Below, in pieces: positions 1 through 5,418 of a stretch of DNA of 5,418 bases; the stretch's first letter is position 1, and each line of letters opens with the position of its first letter. The DNA is taken from assembly GCA_958442925.1 (NCBI GenBank), contig CAUCIO010000154.1, positions 1-5,418 of the forward strand, read 5' to 3'. The notes under the pieces are model-generated. The model saw only the letters and a list, made by a program, of their open reading frames with translations, made no database searches and was not told the origin of the DNA. The translations under genes were made by a program, and so were the position numbers. The stretch comes from an uncultured Clostridium sp. Its GTDB lineage: Bacteria; Bacillota; Clostridia; Lachnospirales; Lachnospiraceae.

Positions 1-767
1 GCAATTTTCTGAAACATGCGCATGTCCAGTATGGCATGGGAGCAGATAGCGCTCTCCTCATCCTTCAGAAAATAGGAGGGGAAGGTGGCGTTGGAAATCA
101 GATAGCTTCCCGTTTTATGGAGCGCGACGTTAGAAAGATGGGAGATGCCATTTTTTACCAGCTGGAAGCGGACTGGAAAGGGAATGACAGAGGCGTCTTC
201 CGATACAACGAACAGATGAAGAAGACCGCAGGCTGCTGCAGCCTGTTCAATCAGATATTGATGTCCCAAAGTAAAAGGATTGGCATTCATAACGACTGCC
301 CCGATGGGAAATCTGCTGTGAGGGGAGACAGCTCTGTCAGCCTGCGTTTCCTGGAGCAGCTGTTTTAAGTAACGGGAAAATCCGTCCTTTTTGTTTTCCA
401 TAAACACAGCTTCACCGTCAGTCCGGACAATTTCATAGAAGCCCAGCTCTTTAAAGAACATGGCTTTGCTGCATTTGGTGTAAAGGAACAAGTGGAAATT
501 TCCGCGGCTGTACTGGTATTCCACCAGATGAGAGATCAAAAGGCCTGCCAGCCCCTCTCCCTGAAAATCAGAGTCTACAGCCAGACAGCGCAGGGTGTTT
601 CCAAAACAGGAGCCAGTGGCTGCCAATCGATAGTTTTCATCGTAAAGACCTGCTGTGTAATCGAGATTTTTGTCCCTTTGTATGCCCTCCTTTTCTAACA
701 GCCTGTTTACCTGCTCCAGCCCGCGTCTGTCCTGGGGGAGGATTTCGCTGATGCGATATTCTGCCAT
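1..767 (-). CDS. citC: [Citrate (pro-3S)-lyase] ligase, 5' part (runs off left edge)
   Basis: This enzyme activates citrate lyase by using ATP and acetate to acetylate the thiol of the prosthetic group on the lyase's acyl carrier subunit, releasing AMP and pyrophosphate. It acts in the cytoplasm, in anaerobic citrate fermentation. The first 255 residues are visible. Residues 1-125 are a GNAT-like domain with an acetyl-CoA-type loop QGEGLA (69-74). From about 153 comes a nucleotidyltransferase domain with NANPFTLGH (161-169), which contains the (H/T)xGH signature as TLGH, and then SNATFPSYFLKD (225-236), typical of CitC. Known CitC proteins have about 350 residues, so roughly 100 are missing beyond the edge. 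The start is the ATG at 767: the in-frame codon at 788-786 is TGA and no other start codon lies between. It is transcribed away from the protease gene. citD, citE and citF often neighbour citC but would be off-window. Identity is from recalled family motifs and I am quite sure of it. Confidence 0.93.
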   Translation of the reverse strand, partial: MAEYRISEILPQDRRGLEQVNRLLEKEGIQRDKNLDYTAGLYDENYRLAATGSCFGNTLRCLAVDSDFQGEGLAGLLISHLVEYQYSRGNFHLFLYTKCSKAMFFKELGFYEIVRTDGEAVFMENKKDGFSRYLKQLLQETQADRAVSPHSRFPIGAVVMNANPFTLGHQYLIEQAAAACGLLHLFVVSEDASVIPFPVRFQLVKNGISHLSNVALHKTGSYLISNATFPSYFLKDEESAICSHAILDMRMFQKI

Positions 768-779
768 AGCTTTTATCTG

Positions 780-786
780 CCTCCTT
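780..786 (-). promoter_or_regulatory. Ribosome binding site of citC, long spacer
   Basis: On the minus strand AAGGAGG lies 12 bases upstream of the citC ATG at 767. The match to the anti-Shine-Dalgarno sequence is strong, but the spacer is longer than the 5-9 bases of the other genes here. No alternative in-frame start codon lies closer, so the ATG stands. Confidence 0.75.
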
Positions 787-806
787 CATGGATTTTATGT
801 TCTTTC

Positions 807-835
807 ATTATAATTCACATCGCAGAAAAAATCGA
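807..835 (-). promoter_or_regulatory. Candidate citC promoter with perfect -10 TATAAT
   Basis: The minus strand reads TATAAT at 812-807, a perfect sigma-A -10 hexamer. With a 17-base spacer the -35 position (835-830) reads TCGATT, which matches TTGACA at only three of six bases, so the -35 is weak. Transcription would begin near 800, giving a leader of about 30 bases that includes the ribosome binding site. The hexamer is part of the palindrome ATTATAAT (807-814), so the plus strand also reads TATAAT at 809-814. A plus-strand -35 is equally weak (TTCATG at 785-790, 18-base spacer). No better promoter for the protease gene was found in 768-970. Confidence 0.5.
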
Positions 836-960
836 ATATAAAAATACCTATATCTTCCATAAGAAAGAATGATGTATGAATGGCTTTTCTGAGGGCAGGA
901 TAAAGAAGAGAAAAGGGCCGTATGGAGCAGCAATACAGCCTGAAAATAAAAGAGAAAAAC

Positions 961-970
961 GGAGGAAGGC
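961..970 (+). promoter_or_regulatory. Ribosome binding site that fixes the protease start at 971
   Basis: GGAGG at 961-965 lies five bases before the ATG at 971. The next in-frame ATG, at 1019 (residue 17), has no comparable purine box before it, and an in-frame TAA at 947-949 closes the frame upstream. The choice of 971 over 1019 therefore rests mainly on this site. Confidence 0.8.
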
Positions 971-1762
971 ATGGATAATCTGTATACAGAGAAGAAATGG
1001 TATATAAAAGAAACAGACATGGCGAAGGACTCTGATAAAAACGTCAGAGGGCAGAATGTTTCGCAGGCACAGACAGGGGAGGAAGCGGAGAACCGGGCAG
1101 ATGCAGCGGAGGAGAGGATCCGTGAGACCGGCCAGGCTCTTTTAGATGGAGGGAAACAGAAAAACAGGATTCATTTGCTGTCAGTGATTGGCGAAATTGA
1201 GGGCCATGAAAATTTATCAGGCAGCACGAAAACCACCAAATATGAACATATCCTTCCGGAGCTGGCAAAGCTGGAGGATGACGACCAGGTGGACGGAATG
1301 CTGATTTTGATCAATACAGTAGGAGGAGACGTAAGCTGTGGGCTTGCTCTGGCGGAGATGATTGCCTCCCTCAGCCGCCCTACAGTTTCCCTGGTCATAG
1401 GGGACAGCCATTCCATCGGAGTTCCTCTGGCTGTGGCGTCAGATTACTCTTTCATTGTCCCTACAGGAACGATGATGATTCATCCGGTAAGGATGACTGG
1501 AATGGTTATCGGCGCAGTTCAGACCTACGACTATTTTGAGATGATCCAGGACAGAATTTTAAGCTTTGTAGCAGGGCATGCTAAAATCGCTTATGATCAG
1601 CTGAAAAACCTGATGCTGAATACAGAAATGCTCACAAAGGATCTGGGAACGATCCTGGTAGGCCAGGAAGCGGTAAAAGAGGGATTGATTGATGAGGTGG
1701 GAGGAATCAGAGAGGCGTTACAAAAATTGAATGAATTAATCAAAAAAAAGAAAAAATTTTAA
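971..1762 (+). CDS. tepA: ClpP-fold serine protease, TepA (translocation-enhancing protein) family
   Basis: This is a cytoplasmic ClpP/crotonase-fold protease of 263 residues. In Bacillus the family member TepA (YmfB) has been linked to protein export; its substrates are not well defined. Residues 1-65 form a polar, charged extension with no signal peptide. The protease domain starts at RIHLLSVIGEIEGH (66-79). The likely triad is Ser148 in HSIG (147-150), His171 in MIHP (169-172) and Asp224 in TKD (222-224), aligned by eye to ClpP Ser, His and Asp. NTVGGD (115-120) is the glycine-rich oxyanion region. The protein ends in five lysines and a phenylalanine. The close match to remembered TepA sequence, and the position just before ftsK/spoIIIE as in Bacillus, favour TepA over housekeeping ClpP. 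The Clp-ATPase docking features of true ClpP cannot be judged from sequence alone. It starts 203 bases from the divergent citC and lies 69 bases before ftsK, with no terminator between, so some transcripts may run into ftsK. Confidence 0.9.
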   Translation: MDNLYTEKKWYIKETDMAKDSDKNVRGQNVSQAQTGEEAENRADAAEERIRETGQALLDGGKQKNRIHLLSVIGEIEGHENLSGSTKTTKYEHILPELAKLEDDDQVDGMLILINTVGGDVSCGLALAEMIASLSRPTVSLVIGDSHSIGVPLAVASDYSFIVPTGTMMIHPVRMTGMVIGAVQTYDYFEMIQDRILSFVAGHAKIAYDQLKNLMLNTEMLTKDLGTILVGQEAVKEGLIDEVGGIREALQKLNELIKKKKKF

Positions 1763-1766
1763 TGCG

Positions 1767-1795
1767 TTGCAATTTCCTCTAAATTTATGTATACT
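1767..1795 (+). promoter_or_regulatory. Sigma-A-type promoter for ftsK
   Basis: TTGCAA (1767-1772, four of six matches to TTGACA) and TATACT (1790-1795, five of six matches to TATAAT) are separated by exactly 17 bases. Transcription would start near 1802, leaving a leader of about 30 bases that carries the ribosome binding site at 1817-1822. It lies wholly in the gap after the protease stop, so ftsK probably has its own promoter besides any readthrough. Confidence 0.6.
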
Positions 1796-1816
1796 TATCT
1801 GATGAGTAAAAAAATC

Positions 1817-1831
1817 TGGAGGCTTAGATAA
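1817..1831 (+). promoter_or_regulatory. Ribosome binding site supporting the ftsK GTG start
   Basis: TGGAGG (1817-1822) lies nine bases before GTG at 1832. The codon immediately before that GTG, at 1829-1831, is an in-frame TAA, so no longer start is possible. The first in-frame ATG is at residue 105, inside the membrane domain, so GTG is the only sensible start. Confidence 0.85.
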
Positions 1832-4800
1832 GTGGCAGGTACAAGCAGGAAAAAACAGGAGACATCAGAAGGTCCGAGAACGCGAGCAAAAAACAGCAGA
1901 AGTAAAGGGGCGTCTTCCAGAAAAAAGGGAACGCCTTCCAGAACAGATAGAAAAACAGGGAAAAGTGCAGGAAAGGCTGATACAAAAGCCAGGGGAAGCA
2001 GCAGGCGTAAGGATCCGGAGCCGGAAGAAAACAGCTTTATTTTAACAGAAGTGGCGATTATTGCAGTGTTTGCATTGTCGGTGCTTCTGTTTTTGAGCAA
2101 TTTTCATCTCTGCGGTGTGGTGGGGGATTTTTGCCGGGAAGCCATGCTGGGAGTTTTTGGAAAACTGGGATATCTGTTTCCGATTATTTTATGCGTAGGC
2201 AGCTGCTTTTATTTATCAAACAAGGGAAACAGAAGAGCAGTGATGAAACTGGCGGCGTCAGCGCTGACTCTGCTGGCGCTGTGCGGACTGGCTCAGCTGA
2301 TTTTCGGAGGCGGCTACAGCGAGGAGATGAAACTCCTGGATTACTTTAAACAGGATGCTGTTTCAGGAAAGGGAGGCGGCATTGTAGGAGGCGCTCTGGT
2401 GACGGTTCTTTGCTCCACAGTGGGAACTGTTGGCGCCTACCTGATTTTCCTGGTGCTTTTCGCTATCGGGGCGGTGTGCATTACTGAGAAATCACTGGTA
2501 GGAGCTGTCAAACGGGGCAGCGGCCGGGCATACCGCTACGCAAAGGATGATATGGATCGCAGACGTGAAATCTACGAGGAGAGGCGAGAAGAGAGAAGGG
2601 AAGAACGCCAGCGCATCAGGGAGGAGAAAGCCAGAGGCATTGATATGGAGGCCGTGACTCTGGATAGGAATCCCTATGAGGATTCTTGTGAAAGTTCTGA
2701 TGAGGATTTATGCAAAGATTCCCGAAGCGTTTTCCACAGCAGTATGAGAGAGGACAGTCTGGAAGATGACAGGCATGACAGCCTGGAAGACTATGTTCTG
2801 GAGCCTGAGAAACAGGAACCCTTGAATCCGGCTGACATTTTCCGCGGAAGTATTACTATGCCTGGCAGCGAGATTCAGAAGGACTTGCCTGAAGAGGAAA
2901 AGCCGTCTTCCGAGGAGGAGAGCAGCAGGACTTTTGTCAGCCGCAGGAAGGGCTCTGCCCATGCCGAGGCATTAAGGCAGGAGGAGATGTCCCCGTCTCT
3001 GCCTGAGACGGAGAAGCTGGAACCTATGAAAGAAAGCGGCTTTGACACTCCGGCCAAGGAGGAAAAGCTGTTAAAGAGCATTTACGCAGAGAGAGATACA
3101 AGGACTTTTGCTGAGCTTCGGATAGAGGAAGAACCGTCTGAAAGCGGGGATCTTGAAATTGAGAACCAGGAAGATGAAATATACTACGAGCCGATAGACG
3201 CTGACGAAGCGTTCATAGAGGAAGAGCCGGAGGCTGAGGACAGCCGTATTGAGGAACCTGCAGAGTTCAGCGCAGAGGATCAGGCGGGCAGAGAGGCTCT
3301 GATGGCTGTGAAAAAACAGATCCAGGAGGCCGGAGAGAGGGCCATGGCTGCCTCAGAACTTCCGTGGGAGGAAGAAAACCAGATCGTTACTGCCTCCGGA
3401 AAAGTGATGGAAGCAGATGCAGACCTGATGAAAAAGACTCTGGAGAGAAAGCGCCATGAGGCACGGACTGGGGTGTCCCGCGATTCTGACGAGGGGCAGA
3501 CTGCTTTAGTGCCAGGAAGGCAGGAATCTGAGAAAAAGCAGGAGCTTCCAAAGAAGCCTCAGCCTGAAAGGAAGCCTTATGTATTTCCGCCAATGGATCT
3601 TTTGAAAAAAGGAAGAACAGTGGGAGGCCGTTCTGAACAGGAGTATAAGGACACGGCGATTAAGCTGCAGCAGACACTGAAAAACTTTGGCGTAGGCGTT
3701 ACCGTGACGAATATCAGCTGCGGTCCGGCAGTTACCAGATACGAGCTTCACCCGGAGCAGGGAGTAAAGGTAAGCAAGATCGTATCCCTGTCCGATGATA
3801 TAAAGCTGAATCTGGCTGCCGCAGATATCAGAATTGAAGCGCCGATTCCGGGAAAGGCAGCCGTAGGAATCGAGGTTCCGAATAAGGAGACGGAGACCGT
3901 ACTTCTCAGGGATCTGCTGGAGTCAGAGAATTTTAAACATGCCTCCTCCAAGCTGTCTTTTGCAGTAGGAAAGGATATTGCAGGCCAGACAGTTGTGACG
4001 GATATCGGAAAAATGCCTCATCTGCTCATTGCAGGAGCTACCGGTTCAGGTAAGTCGGTATGTATTAATACACTTATTATGAGTATCATTTATAAATCCT
4101 CCCCAGAGGATGTAAAGCTCATTATGATCGACCCGAAGGTGGTAGAGCTGAGCGTTTATAATGGAATTCCTCACCTTCTGATTCCTGTTGTGACAGATCC
4201 GAAGAAGGCATCAGGAGCCCTTAACTGGGCGGTAGCAGAGATGACAGAGCGCTACCAGAAGTTTGCCAAGTACAATGTCAGAGATTTAAAGGGATATAAT
4301 GAAAAGATTAAGTCTATTGAAGACATTGAGGACGAGAATAAGCCGAAGAAGCTGCCGCAGATTATTATTATTGTGGACGAGCTGGCTGATCTGATGATGG
4401 TGGCTCCGGGCGAAGTGGAGGACGCTATCTGCCGTCTGGCCCAGCTGGCCAGAGCGGCTGGCATTCATCTGGTTATTGCTACCCAGAGACCGTCAGTCAA
4501 TGTAATTACAGGATTAATCAAGGCGAATATTCCATCCAGGATCGCTTTCTCCGTATCCTCTGGAGTAGATTCCAGAACGATTATTGATATGAATGGAGCG
4601 GAAAAACTGCTGGGAAAGGGCGATATGCTGTTCTATCCCCAGGGTGTCCAGAAGCCTCAGCGTGTGCAGGGAGCTTTTGTCTCTGATCAGGAAGTGTCAA
4701 GAGTTGTGGAATTTTTGGCAGAGGAAGGCCTGACTACAGAATATGATCCGGAGGTGGAGAAGAAGATGACTTCCTCTTTCACCGGCACAGGACCTGACAG

Positions 4801-5032
4801 TGCAGGAGACAGAGACGCTTACTTTGAACAGGCCGCCCGGTTTATTGTTGAGAAGGACAAGGCGTCTATTGGAATGCTTCAGCGAATGTTAAAGATTGGC
4901 TTTAACAGGGCAGCCCGCATTATGGACCAGCTGGCTGAGGCCGGTGTAGTAGGTGAGGACGAAGGTACTAAGCCGAGAAAAGTTCTTATGAGCGAGGAGC
5001 AGTTTGAGGAGCTGATGGAACAGGGATATTAA
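1832..5032 (+). CDS. ftsK: DNA translocase FtsK/SpoIIIE
   Basis: This is a septum-anchored, ATP-driven hexameric DNA pump that clears or moves chromosome through the closing division or sporulation septum. It has 1066 residues: longer than Bacillus SpoIIIE (about 790) and shorter than E. coli FtsK (about 1330). Residues 1-66 are a strongly basic tail. Four membrane segments follow at about 69-94, 105-128, 136-158 and 183-217. Residues 218-594 are a long, mostly acidic linker with an Arg/Glu-rich stretch (EERR repeats, 249-259). The alpha domain spans about 600-697. The RecA-like motor spans about 700-960, with Walker A GATGSGKS (735-742), DPKVVELS (767-774), Walker B IIIIVDE (844-850) and ATQRPSVNVITG (883-894). 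The DNA-reading winged-helix gamma domain is at about 995-1061. All motor motifs are intact. One copy is visible, so whether it serves vegetative division, sporulation or both cannot be decided here. It starts with GTG. The gap to the Mur ligase lacks a terminator, so cotranscription is likely. Confidence 0.98.
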   Translation: MAGTSRKKQETSEGPRTRAKNSRSKGASSRKKGTPSRTDRKTGKSAGKADTKARGSSRRKDPEPEENSFILTEVAIIAVFALSVLLFLSNFHLCGVVGDFCREAMLGVFGKLGYLFPIILCVGSCFYLSNKGNRRAVMKLAASALTLLALCGLAQLIFGGGYSEEMKLLDYFKQDAVSGKGGGIVGGALVTVLCSTVGTVGAYLIFLVLFAIGAVCITEKSLVGAVKRGSGRAYRYAKDDMDRRREIYEERREERREERQRIREEKARGIDMEAVTLDRNPYEDSCESSDEDLCKDSRSVFHSSMREDSLEDDRHDSLEDYVLEPEKQEPLNPADIFRGSITMPGSEIQKDLPEEEKPSSEEESSRTFVSRRKGSAHAEALRQEEMSPSLPETEKLEPMKESGFDTPAKEEKLLKSIYAERDTRTFAELRIEEEPSESGDLEIENQEDEIYYEPIDADEAFIEEEPEAEDSRIEEPAEFSAEDQAGREALMAVKKQIQEAGERAMAASELPWEEENQIVTASGKVMEADADLMKKTLERKRHEARTGVSRDSDEGQTALVPGRQESEKKQELPKKPQPERKPYVFPPMDLLKKGRTVGGRSEQEYKDTAIKLQQTLKNFGVGVTVTNISCGPAVTRYELHPEQGVKVSKIVSLSDDIKLNLAAADIRIEAPIPGKAAVGIEVPNKETETVLLRDLLESENFKHASSKLSFAVGKDIAGQTVVTDIGKMPHLLIAGATGSGKSVCINTLIMSIIYKSSPEDVKLIMIDPKVVELSVYNGIPHLLIPVVTDPKKASGALNWAVAEMTERYQKFAKYNVRDLKGYNEKIKSIEDIEDENKPKKLPQIIIIVDELADLMMVAPGEVEDAICRLAQLARAAGIHLVIATQRPSVNVITGLIKANIPSRIAFSVSSGVDSRTIIDMNGAEKLLGKGDMLFYPQGVQKPQRVQGAFVSDQEVSRVVEFLAEEGLTTEYDPEVEKKMTSSFTGTGPDSAGDRDAYFEQAARFIVEKDKASIGMLQRMLKIGFNRAARIMDQLAEAGVVGEDEGTKPRKVLMSEEQFEELMEQGY
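2753..2790 (+). repeat. Imperfect direct repeat in the ftsK linker
   Basis: Two 14-base copies, GACAGTCTGGAAGA (2753-2766) and GACAGCCTGGAAGA (2777-2790), differ at one base and start 24 bases apart, a multiple of three. They encode DSLED twice (residues 308-312 and 316-320). This looks like a small in-frame duplication in the acidic linker, where length is probably loosely constrained. Confidence 0.7.
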
Positions 5033-5042
5033 GAGATAAAGC

Positions 5043-5092
5043 CGGGAAAACGAAAAAAGCGGCAGAGACACGTACCCTGCAGGGCGTTCCCG
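5043..5092 (+). repeat. Inverted repeats in the ftsK-murE gap
   Basis: CGGGAA (5043-5048) can pair with TTCCCG (5087-5092), and CG (5051-5052) with CG (5085-5086), giving an eight-pair stem with a two-A bulge. Inside it lies the perfect palindrome CCCTGCAGGG (5075-5084), which could also fold with flanking ACG and CGT. No T-run follows, so this is not an intrinsic terminator. It may be a structured leader or processing site, or chance. The pairing was found by eye with no energy calculation. Confidence 0.35.
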
Positions 5093-5117
5093 CGTATGAT
5101 AAAAGGGAGGAAGAAAA

Positions 5118-5418
5118 ATGCTGAATGACTGGTTAAAAGAGATGAAATATGAGCTTTTGCAGGGAGAGCTGGAGATTCCTGTGAAGGAGGTCGTCTACGA
5201 TTCCAGAAAAGCCGGGGAGGAGACCGTTTTTGTGTGTATGAAAGGTATGAATGTGGACTCCCATGATTTTATTCCGGCGGTTTTAGCAGCAGGAACCAAA
5301 GCATTAGTGGTGGAACATGAGGTTCCCGGCATTCCGGAGGACGTGACAGTTCTCAAGGTGGAAAACGGACGGAATGCCCTGGCTCTTCTCTCTGCTGCCC
5401 GTTTTGGCTATCCGGCGG
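5118..5418 (+). CDS. murE: UDP-N-acetylmuramyl-tripeptide synthetase, 5' part (runs off right edge)
   Basis: MurE is a cytoplasmic ATP-dependent ligase that adds the third residue (L-lysine or meso-diaminopimelate) to UDP-MurNAc-L-Ala-D-Glu during peptidoglycan synthesis. The first 100 residues are visible, out of about 490 in the family. They form the UDP-binding N-terminal domain, with VVYDSR (25-30), FVCMKG (38-43), HDFIPAVLAAGTKALVVE (49-66) and a region ending SAARFGYPA (92-100). The YELLQG (11-16) followed by YDSR pattern is what I recall for clostridial MurE; MurF shares the DSR and KG features and is the main alternative. The ATP-binding GTxGKT and the third-residue specificity motif lie off-window, so lysine versus diaminopimelate cannot be told. 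GGGAGG at 5105-5110, seven bases before the ATG, supports the start. No promoter is evident in the 85-base gap after ftsK, which suggests cotranscription. The usual DGH after the KG motif reads DSH (47-49). Confidence 0.87.
   Translation, partial: MLNDWLKEMKYELLQGELEIPVKEVVYDSRKAGEETVFVCMKGMNVDSHDFIPAVLAAGTKALVVEHEVPGIPEDVTVLKVENGRNALALLSAARFGYPA

Noticed and set aside
36..698. Open frames on the plus strand at 36-368 and 492-698
   Set aside because: They lie antisense to citC, whose minus-strand translation carries clear family motifs throughout. Their own translations resemble no family I know and they lack convincing ribosome binding sites.
836..857. Weak inverted repeat around ATATA/TATAT in the divergent gap
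   Set aside because: It is short, purely AT and bulged. Such pairings are expected by chance in AT-rich intergenic DNA.
808..1020. Minus-strand 70-codon frame across the citC-tepA gap
   Set aside because: It covers the candidate promoter region and the start of the protease gene. The hydrophobic, Phe/Ser-rich translation is what A-rich DNA gives on its complement, and no good ribosome binding site precedes it.
1044..1416. Minus-strand open frames across the protease gene
   Set aside because: They overlap the TepA-like domain with its Ser/His/Asp motifs. Their translations are serine- and proline-rich low-complexity products of the opposite strand.
1742..1790. Possible intrinsic terminator after the protease gene
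   Set aside because: The A-run followed by TTTT has no GC-rich stem, and what follows is better explained as a promoter.
1795..5071. Several minus-strand open frames of 60-101 codons, and one plus-strand frame at 2131-2349, within ftsK
   Set aside because: All are shadows of a full-length FtsK with intact domains, and none shows family features.
5095..5100. TATGAT as a -10 element for murE
   Set aside because: No -35-like hexamer lies 16-18 bases upstream, and the implied start site would fall inside the ribosome binding site.

Overview
The window looks like ordinary chromosome from an anaerobic Bacillota, most likely a Clostridia of the Lachnospiraceae type. This rests on the strong GGAGG-type ribosome binding sites, the protein sequences as I remember their families, and the tepA-ftsK/spoIIIE gene order, which Bacillus also has. 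The organism assignment is an inference; no rRNA or other marker gene is present.

Layout. Positions 1-767 (minus strand) hold the first 255 codons of citC, the ligase that charges citrate lyase with acetate; its 3' end runs off the left edge. Positions 768-970 are a 203-base divergent gap holding the citC ribosome binding site and a symmetric ATTATAAT that could act as a -10 element in either direction. From 971 everything reads rightwards: a ClpP-fold protease of the TepA family (971-1762), a 69-base gap with a well-formed sigma-A-type promoter, a full-length FtsK/SpoIIIE DNA translocase with a GTG start (1832-5032), an 85-base gap with inverted repeats but no terminator, and the first 100 codons of a Mur ligase, probably murE (5118 to the right edge).

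How the genes relate. FtsK/SpoIIIE pumps chromosomal DNA through the division or sporulation septum, and MurE adds the third residue of the peptidoglycan stem peptide, so the right side is a cell-division and wall module. The TepA-like protease sits just upstream of the translocase, as in Bacillus, which hints at a shared but unproven role. citC is divergent and belongs to citrate fermentation; its usual partners (citD, citE, citF) would lie beyond the left edge if present.

I found no mobile element, CRISPR array, tRNA, rRNA or recognisable riboswitch, and no convincing undescribed system. The points worth a second look are small: the shared -10 palindrome, an A_AAA_AAG slippery heptamer at the end of the protease gene, the long acidic FtsK linker with a recent-looking duplication, and the structured leader before murE. 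No gene-free stretch exceeds about 200 bases.
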